This document shows positions 58,692 to 64,000 of a stretch of 64,000 nucleotides of DNA, in pieces. The notes beneath the pieces were generated by a model. The model was not told where the DNA came from, ran no database searches, and saw only the letters and a list, made by a program, of their open reading frames with translations. Where the stretch lies: contig JBKCGZ010000143.1 of the NCBI GenBank assembly GCA_046303115.1, positions 1 to 64,000 on the forward strand. The letters run 5' to 3'. The position numbers and the translations under genes were made by a program. This DNA comes from CAINEC01 sp046303115 (lineage in GTDB: Bacteria; Bacteroidota; Bacteroidia; AKYH767-A; OLB10). Positions within the stretch are counted from its first letter, which is position 1. Each line of letters starts with the position of its first letter.

Positions 58692-59618
58692 TCACGAAAG
58701 TTGTTCGGTTGCAACTGCAATATCTTTCTTTATTTGATTAACTAAATCATCAATCACCTCAAATTTACGCTGGGCTCTTATAAAATCAACAAACTCAATT
58801 TTCAAATTTTGATTGTATAAATCCTGATTAAAATCCAAAACATGAACTTCAATTGACTTCTTAGAATCATTAAAAGTAGGCCTGTTCCCTATGCTTACTA
58901 CACATTTATGCTTTGTGTTGTCAACATATGCAAAGGCTGAATAAACTCCATCACAAGGAATTAATTTATTAGTATCGCTCAAGTAAACATTAGCTGTGGG
59001 AAACCCAAGCTTTCTGCCCATTTGATTGCCTGTTACAACTTCACCAGACAAAGAATATTTATATGATAAAAGTTGATTGGCAAGATTTATATCCCCGCTA
59101 ATAAGAGCATTTCGAATTTTAGTTGAACTTACAACCACCTCCTCGATATCTTGCTCAGGTATTTTTTCGACATCAAACTTGAATTTGGAAGACAACTTAA
59201 GCAACTCATCAAAATTACCTTGACGATTATGTCCGAATTGATGATCGTAACCCACCACCATTCGTTGCATATTTATTTTTCGTATCAAATAATCTTCAAC
59301 AAACTCCCGATGTGTCAATTTTGAAAAATCGATTGTAAAGGGCTGAACAATCAAGTGTTCAATACCAAGAGATGCCAATAATTCAATTTTCTCTGTTACG
59401 GTGCTTAATAGACGTAAATCAGTTTGATCAGGAAATAAAACTGCACGTGGATGAGGATGAAATGTCATAACCACGGGATGACCATGTATACTATTTGAAG
59501 CAACCAATAATCGATTTAAAATTTTACGATGTCCATAATGCACCCCGTCAAACGTCCCCATCGTTAAAACTACCCCATCCAATTGTGGAAATTCATCAAC
59601 GCCGTAATATACTTTCAT
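58692..59618 (-). CDS. ribF: Bifunctional riboflavin kinase / FAD synthetase
   Basis: Converts riboflavin to FMN and FMN to FAD. The N-terminal nucleotidyltransferase domain has GTFDGVHYGHRKIL near 22-35. The C-terminal kinase domain has GRKLGFPTANVYL near 202-214. Length of 308 aa is typical. A perfect -7 box (TAAATTTG, minus strand 59705-59698) lies about 80 bases upstream, though with no clear -33 and overlapping the atpD promoter region. Confidence 0.96.
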   Translation of the reverse strand: MKVYYGVDEFPQLDGVVLTMGTFDGVHYGHRKILNRLLVASNSIHGHPVVMTFHPHPRAVLFPDQTDLRLLSTVTEKIELLASLGIEHLIVQPFTIDFSKLTHREFVEDYLIRKINMQRMVVGYDHQFGHNRQGNFDELLKLSSKFKFDVEKIPEQDIEEVVVSSTKIRNALISGDINLANQLLSYKYSLSGEVVTGNQMGRKLGFPTANVYLSDTNKLIPCDGVYSAFAYVDNTKHKCVVSIGNRPTFNDSKKSIEVHVLDFNQDLYNQNLKIEFVDFIRAQRKFEVIDDLVNQIKKDIAVATEQLS

Positions 59619-59714
59619 CGTTTATTTTCAGTTACTTATATAGATTAAATCTGCTTTTCAACAACAATACAAAATTTGTCAAAAAGTTTAAGCGGGTCAA
59701 ATTTAGAATTTATA

Positions 59715-59744
59715 TTGGAGTTTAGGGTTTTTTATCTACTTTTG
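59715..59744 (+). promoter_or_regulatory. Promoter of atpDC
   Basis: TTG at 59715-59717, a 19-base spacer and TACTTTTG at 59737-59744 match the Bacteroidota consensus exactly. Start expected near 59750, giving a leader of about 33 bases. Confidence 0.72.
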
Positions 59745-59782
59745 CACCCTGATAAAATAACCCCCTAATATTTCCTATCGAA

Positions 59783-61285
59783 ATGAATAAAGGAAAAATA
59801 GTACAAGTAATCGGTCCAGTGATCGATGTTAGCTTTGAAGGCGAAGGAAGTGCTTTGCCAAATATTCTAGAAGCGCTAGAAATTAACCGTCCAAACGGAC
59901 AAAAAATCATTTTAGAATGTCAACAGCATATCGGTGAGGACACTGTTCGTGCGATTGCGATGGACTCTACAGATGGTTTAGTTCGTGGAATGGATGTAAT
60001 TGCGACTGGTTCGGCTATTAAAATGCCCACTGGAGAAGTTATCAAAGGTCGCCTTTTCAACGTTGTTGGTGAGGCAATTGATGGTATTAATACAATTTCA
60101 AACGAAGGTGGACTACCAATTCACCGTGAAGCTCCGAAATTCGAAGATTTATCTACAGAATCGGAAGTTCTATACACAGGTATTAAAGTGATCGACTTGC
60201 TAGAGCCTTACTCAAAAGGTGGTAAGATCGGTTTGTTCGGTGGTGCCGGTGTGGGTAAAACCGTATTAATCATGGAATTGATTAATAACATCGCTAAGGG
60301 ATATGCTGGATTATCAGTATTTGCTGGTGTTGGTGAGCGTACTCGTGAGGGTAACGATTTATTACGTGAGATGATTGAATCAGGCGTAATTAAGTACGGA
60401 AAAGAATTCCAGCATGGAATGGAAAACGGAGATTGGGATTTATCTAAAGTTGACGTTAATGAATTAGCTCAGAGTCAGGCTACATTAGTATTCGGACAGA
60501 TGAATGAGCCTCCTGGAGCTCGTGCTCGTGTGGCTTTGTCAGGATTAACAGTGGCGGAATATTTCCGTGATGGTGATGAGAAATCTGGTGGACGTGATAT
60601 CCTATTTTTTATTGACAATATCTTCCGTTTCACGCAGGCAGGTTCTGAGGTATCGGCTTTATTAGGTCGTATGCCATCAGCGGTAGGTTACCAACCTACT
60701 CTTGCTACGGAGATGGGATTAATGCAAGAGCGTATTACTTCAACTAAGCGTGGTTCTATTACTTCAGTACAAGCGGTTTATGTACCTGCTGATGACTTGA
60801 CCGATCCAGCTCCTGCTACAACTTTCAGTCACTTAGATGCTACAACCGTATTAAGTCGTAAGATTGCCGAGTTAGGAATTTACCCAGCGGTAGATCCATT
60901 AGATTCGACGTCTCGTATCTTAACGCCTGCGGTATTAGGTGATGATCATTACAATACTGCTCAAAGAGTAAAAGAAATTTTACAGCGTTATAAAGAATTA
61001 CAAGATATCATCGCGATTCTTGGTATGGATGAATTAAGCGACGAAGATAAATTGACAGTACACCGTGCTCGTCGTGTTCAACGTTTCTTATCTCAACCTT
61101 TCCACGTTGCTGAGCAGTTCACAGGATTAAAAGGAGTATTAGTTCCTATTGAAGAAACTATCAAAGGATTTAAAATGATCCTTGCTGGTGAAGTTGATGA
61201 GTATCCTGAAGCAGCTTTCAACTTAGTTGGAACAATTGAAGATGCCATTGAAAAAGGTAAAAAATTATTAGCTGACGCAAAATAA
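59783..61285 (+). CDS. atpD: F-type ATP synthase subunit beta
   Basis: Catalytic subunit of F1. The Walker A GGAGVGKT is at 153-160, the catalytic GER (Glu185) follows, and the ALSGLTVAEYFRD and IDNIFRFTQAGSEVSALLGRMPS motifs (location about 275-310) are typical. Length of 500 aa is normal. It is followed by atpC after 8 bases. The remaining atp genes are elsewhere, the usual Bacteroidota arrangement. Confidence 0.99.
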   Translation: MNKGKIVQVIGPVIDVSFEGEGSALPNILEALEINRPNGQKIILECQQHIGEDTVRAIAMDSTDGLVRGMDVIATGSAIKMPTGEVIKGRLFNVVGEAIDGINTISNEGGLPIHREAPKFEDLSTESEVLYTGIKVIDLLEPYSKGGKIGLFGGAGVGKTVLIMELINNIAKGYAGLSVFAGVGERTREGNDLLREMIESGVIKYGKEFQHGMENGDWDLSKVDVNELAQSQATLVFGQMNEPPGARARVALSGLTVAEYFRDGDEKSGGRDILFFIDNIFRFTQAGSEVSALLGRMPSAVGYQPTLATEMGLMQERITSTKRGSITSVQAVYVPADDLTDPAPATTFSHLDATTVLSRKIAELGIYPAVDPLDSTSRILTPAVLGDDHYNTAQRVKEILQRYKELQDIIAILGMDELSDEDKLTVHRARRVQRFLSQPFHVAEQFTGLKGVLVPIEETIKGFKMILAGEVDEYPEAAFNLVGTIEDAIEKGKKLLADAK

Positions 61286-61293
61286 TCTAACAT

Positions 61294-61533
61294 ATGTTTT
61301 TAGAAATTATAACACCTGATAAAAAGGTTTTCGAAGGAGAAGTAGATTCTGTTTCGGTTCCGGGATCTAAAGGATCTTTTCAAATGTTGAATAACCATGC
61401 TTCTATTATTTCCACACTAATCAATGGAAAAGTAAAAGTAAATAGCAAGAACGGAGAAGAATCTTTTGATGTTAAAAGCGGTGTTGTTGAAATGCTAAAC
61501 AACAAAGTAATTATTCTTGCAGAATCAGTTTAA
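61294..61533 (+). CDS. atpC: F-type ATP synthase epsilon subunit (short form)
   Basis: A 79-aa epsilon subunit made only of the N-terminal beta-sandwich (MFLEIITPDKKVFEGEVDSV). The C-terminal helical pair that inhibits ATP hydrolysis in longer homologues is absent. Short epsilon forms are known in Bacteroidota. It is 8 bases after atpD and is followed by a strong terminator. Confidence 0.95.
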   Translation: MFLEIITPDKKVFEGEVDSVSVPGSKGSFQMLNNHASIISTLINGKVKVNSKNGEESFDVKSGVVEMLNNKVIILAESV

Positions 61534-61555
61534 TTATTTCACCGAATAAAAAAAG

Positions 61556-61588
61556 AAAAGCGATACCTAATGGTGTCGCTTTTTTTTT
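61556..61588 (+). terminator. Intrinsic terminator after atpC
   Basis: AAAAGCGATACC (61556-61567) pairs with GGTGTCGCTTTT (61572-61583), one T-G pair, around a TAAT loop, with a T-run to 61588. Confidence 0.9.
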
Positions 61589-61653
61589 GAAACTATTCAC
61601 CCCAATTTTGACTCTAACCGCAAACTTTATTAATCCTTGTTAAATTTATTCGT

Positions 61654-61661
61654 TATATTTG
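61654..61661 (+). promoter_or_regulatory. -7 element next to the giant surface-protein start codon
   Basis: TATATTTG is an exact consensus match that ends 5 bases before ATG 61667, again a near-leaderless arrangement. A TTG lies 14 bases upstream of it, closer than usual. Confidence 0.42.
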
Positions 61662-61666
61662 ATTAG

Positions 61667-64000
61667 ATGAAAAAATACTGTTACCTAATTTTATTCTTTG
61701 GGATACCATTGCTTTCGCAAGGGCAGCTTACAACATCATCAGCTAATACAGTGAATTTTTTAATACAAAATGTATTAGTTGGTTCTCCTTCCGTATATGT
61801 TTCCAATGTGTCATATGTTGGAGCACCAACTGCCAGAGGTACTTTTAACTGTGTGGGTGCATGTAATGTAGGAATAGGTAGTGGAATGCTTCTTACCACT
61901 GGTAATGTAAACAAGGCTATTGGGCCAAACAACAACACTGGGGCAGGACAAGGGAATAATACGCCAGGCGATCCAGACCTATTAGGTTTAGCACCTGGGT
62001 CAAATAGCCCAACAGATGCAGCTGTTATTCAATTTGATTTTATGGTGCCCAACGACTCCATTAAATTTAAATACGTTTGGGGTTCTGAAGAATATCACGA
62101 CTATGTAACTTCCAATTGCAACGATGTATTTGGTTTTTTTGTAAGTGGTCCTAGAATAACAGGAAAAAAGAATATTGCATTAATACCTGGAACAACAACA
62201 CCAATCAGTATTAACAATGTTAACAACGGGCAATCATTTGCAGGTCCTAGTACAGGACCTTGTACCAATTGCCAATACTTTGTGGATAATTTTGGCAGTA
62301 GCACAATTCAGTATGATGGAATGACTACAGTTCTTACTGCAGGAACTGATGTTTGTCCTTGCGAAGTTTACACATTAAAACTTGCAACTCAGGATTTTTG
62401 TGATCCTAATTTCGACTCAGGTGTATTTTTTGAAGGGGGAAGCTTTCAGCCATCGGGAGAAATTCCGATTTTAAATGCATTAACTGGTCAAGCAATCGCT
62501 GCTACAGATACTGTATTTATTTGCCCTGGGGATTCATTCGCTGTTACATTACCTGCATGTCGTAATCCCGTGTGGTCAAATGGTGATACAACAATGACTT
62601 TATGGATTACACAACCAGGAACCTATTATGGAACGATTAGCAATACAATCGGGACTAGTTTCTGCTTTGCATTCTCCACTATTATACAAGTTGTGAGCTC
62701 TATTCCAAATGCAACTATTGCTGTTAATGGAAATTTGAACTTATGTCCGAATGATAGCGTTATTTTAACCGCATCTAATGGTACCGCATATTTATGGTCG
62801 AATGGTGCAACGACTCAAAGCATAGTTGTAAATAATGCGGGCACCTACTCATGTACGGTAAGTTACAATGGCTCATGCGATGCATTTACAAATCCGGTAA
62901 TTATTACACAAAGTGGAACACCTGCAGTAATTAACACTTCAGGACCTTTGACATTTTGTAGTGGTGGAAGTGTCACTTTAAATGCAGCTGCAGCTCCGAG
63001 TTATCAATGGTCGACTGGATCGAATGCATCATCGATAACAGTAAATTCATCAGGAACGTATACGCTTACCGTTAGTGATAATGGATGTATTGCAAATTCA
63101 TCTGTCAATGTTTTTGTAAATCCTAACCCTACACCATTAATCACAGGTCCGATTAATTCATGTCCTGGATTTAATGTACAACTATCGACTGGTGCATATT
63201 CGAATTATTTATGGTCGACAGGTGTTAATACATCAACATTAAACACAACTACAAGCGGAACTTTTACAGTTACTGTAACGGATGCAAATGGATGTACAGG
63301 TCAAAACTCACATGTGGTTAACTTTTATTCTGCTCCCACTCCAAGTATCTCTGGAGGGTTACAAATATGCGCAGGTAACAACAGTACATTATCATCAAAC
63401 GGAATTTATTCCCAGTATTTATGGAATAATGGTAGTAGTAGCTCATCAATAAGCGTAAATACTTCTGGCCCGTATACACTTACCGTAACAGACAATAATA
63501 ATTGTACAGCTTCCACAACTGTCAACTTTACTGTTAACCCGCTACCAATTGCAAGCATCAGTGGAGCAACAGTCATCTGCAATGGTACAAATACAACATT
63601 CACTGCAAGTCCTGCAGGACTAAATTACTTGTGGAACAATGGTGCAACCAGCAATTCAATTAATGTATCCAATGCTGGAAATTATTCCGTAACAGTAACA
63701 GATAATAATGGATGTAGCAATCAAGCAAACACTCAACTAACGGTAACGAATAACCCCACGCCTATTATAACTGGATTAACCACAGCATGTCAAGGGCAAA
63801 GTGTTTTATTGGATGCAGGATCCTATGCAGGATATTCTTGGTCGAATGGCACTACATCTCAAACTATTTCAGTTACATCGAGCGGAACATATACGGTAAC
63901 AGTAACAATCAACGGTGGCTGTACGGGAAGCGCTTCACAACAAATTACAATTAACCCATTACCGACACCTACTATTAGTGGAACATTAGCAATTTGCGCA
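61667..64000 (+). CDS. Giant secreted protein with choice-of-anchor L domain (3' end beyond window)
   Basis: The frame stays open from ATG 61667 to the window end (778 codons), so the protein is partial. A signal peptide (MKKYCYLILFFGIPLLSQG) precedes a choice-of-anchor L domain (about 40-270), recognisable by FDFMVPNDSIKFKYVWGSEEY, given as location 127-147, then CNDVFGFFVSGP and FDSGVFFEGGSF. From about 280 on there are many Ig/PKD-like repeats of about 80 residues with the YLWSNGATT...AGTYTVTVTDANGC pattern. Such proteins usually end in a T9SS sorting domain, here not visible. It is probably surface-exposed or released cargo of the T9SS encoded in this window. Confidence 0.88.
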   Translation, partial: MKKYCYLILFFGIPLLSQGQLTTSSANTVNFLIQNVLVGSPSVYVSNVSYVGAPTARGTFNCVGACNVGIGSGMLLTTGNVNKAIGPNNNTGAGQGNNTPGDPDLLGLAPGSNSPTDAAVIQFDFMVPNDSIKFKYVWGSEEYHDYVTSNCNDVFGFFVSGPRITGKKNIALIPGTTTPISINNVNNGQSFAGPSTGPCTNCQYFVDNFGSSTIQYDGMTTVLTAGTDVCPCEVYTLKLATQDFCDPNFDSGVFFEGGSFQPSGEIPILNALTGQAIAATDTVFICPGDSFAVTLPACRNPVWSNGDTTMTLWITQPGTYYGTISNTIGTSFCFAFSTIIQVVSSIPNATIAVNGNLNLCPNDSVILTASNGTAYLWSNGATTQSIVVNNAGTYSCTVSYNGSCDAFTNPVIITQSGTPAVINTSGPLTFCSGGSVTLNAAAAPSYQWSTGSNASSITVNSSGTYTLTVSDNGCIANSSVNVFVNPNPTPLITGPINSCPGFNVQLSTGAYSNYLWSTGVNTSTLNTTTSGTFTVTVTDANGCTGQNSHVVNFYSAPTPSISGGLQICAGNNSTLSSNGIYSQYLWNNGSSSSSISVNTSGPYTLTVTDNNNCTASTTVNFTVNPLPIASISGATVICNGTNTTFTASPAGLNYLWNNGATSNSINVSNAGNYSVTVTDNNGCSNQANTQLTVTNNPTPIITGLTTACQGQSVLLDAGSYAGYSWSNGTTSQTISVTSSGTYTVTVTINGGCTGSASQQITINPLPTPTISGTLAICA

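Overview
The window is a stretch of chromosome from a member of the Bacteroidota. The evidence is the core type IX secretion/gliding genes gldK-gldL-gldM-gldN, two PorP/SprF proteins, GldA, giant proteins with SprB-type repeats and a CHU_C (T9SS type B) C-terminal domain, the Bacteroidota-style separate atpD-atpC pair, AT-rich DNA, and promoters of the TTG-N17-23-TAnnTTTG type. Nothing here fixes the genus. No rRNA, CRISPR array, prophage or insertion sequence was seen, and no gene-free gap exceeds 300 bases.

Layout. 1-4639 (minus): complex I genes nuoA-B-C-D-E-F and the first codons of nuoG. 4890-7191 (plus): carotenoid genes crtI-crtB. 7288-13614 (plus): a T9SS output module made of a SprB-like adhesin, a PorP/SprF protein and a PorE-like OmpA protein, preceded by a long 5' hairpin; then a PAP2 phosphatase and a c-type haem lipoprotein. 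14976-24566 (minus): topA, a degenerate arginase-fold protein, porP/sprF, gldK, gldL, gldM, gldN, with a bidirectional terminator at the end. 24829-32650 (plus): a beta-barrel protein, then miaB, a sigma-54 activator, lptE, a TPR-like protein, secG, groES and groEL. 32730-39506: murF, a Wzc/Wza capsule-export pair with an acyl-CoA dehydrogenase, and anmK. 39507-50746: housekeeping genes (metK, gldA, rsgA, dtd, a MazG-like gene, a CNNM/CBS protein, rbfA, thyA, folA), a repeat patch with a GIY-YIG gene, and an SdpI-like protein. 50815-54374 (minus): tRNA-Leu(UAG), tig, clpP, clpX. 54547-61533: a flavin reductase-like gene, a SWIB/histone-like protein, a VIT transporter, a lone OppC-like permease, an LRR protein, ribF, atpD and atpC. 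From 61667 to the window end: the start of a giant secreted protein with a choice-of-anchor L domain.

How it fits together. Much of the window builds and uses the T9SS. GldL/GldM form the proton-driven motor, GldK/GldN the periplasmic ring, and PorP/SprF and PorE-like proteins the outer-membrane partners. The two giant CHU_C/SprB-type proteins are probable cargo.

Most notable observations: a Cys-to-Phe change at a predicted Fe-S ligand of NuoF; loss of three of six metal ligands in the arginase-like protein inside the T9SS locus; a hairpin forming almost the whole leader of the adhesin operon; a triple CTCCTCTGA repeat with a 28-bp near-perfect palindrome upstream of the SWIB gene; two adjoining palindromes upstream of groES; several promoters whose -7 box lies 4-6 bases from the start codon (probable leaderless mRNAs); and a dispersed-repeat-like element forming the 3' end of folA beside a GIY-YIG gene.
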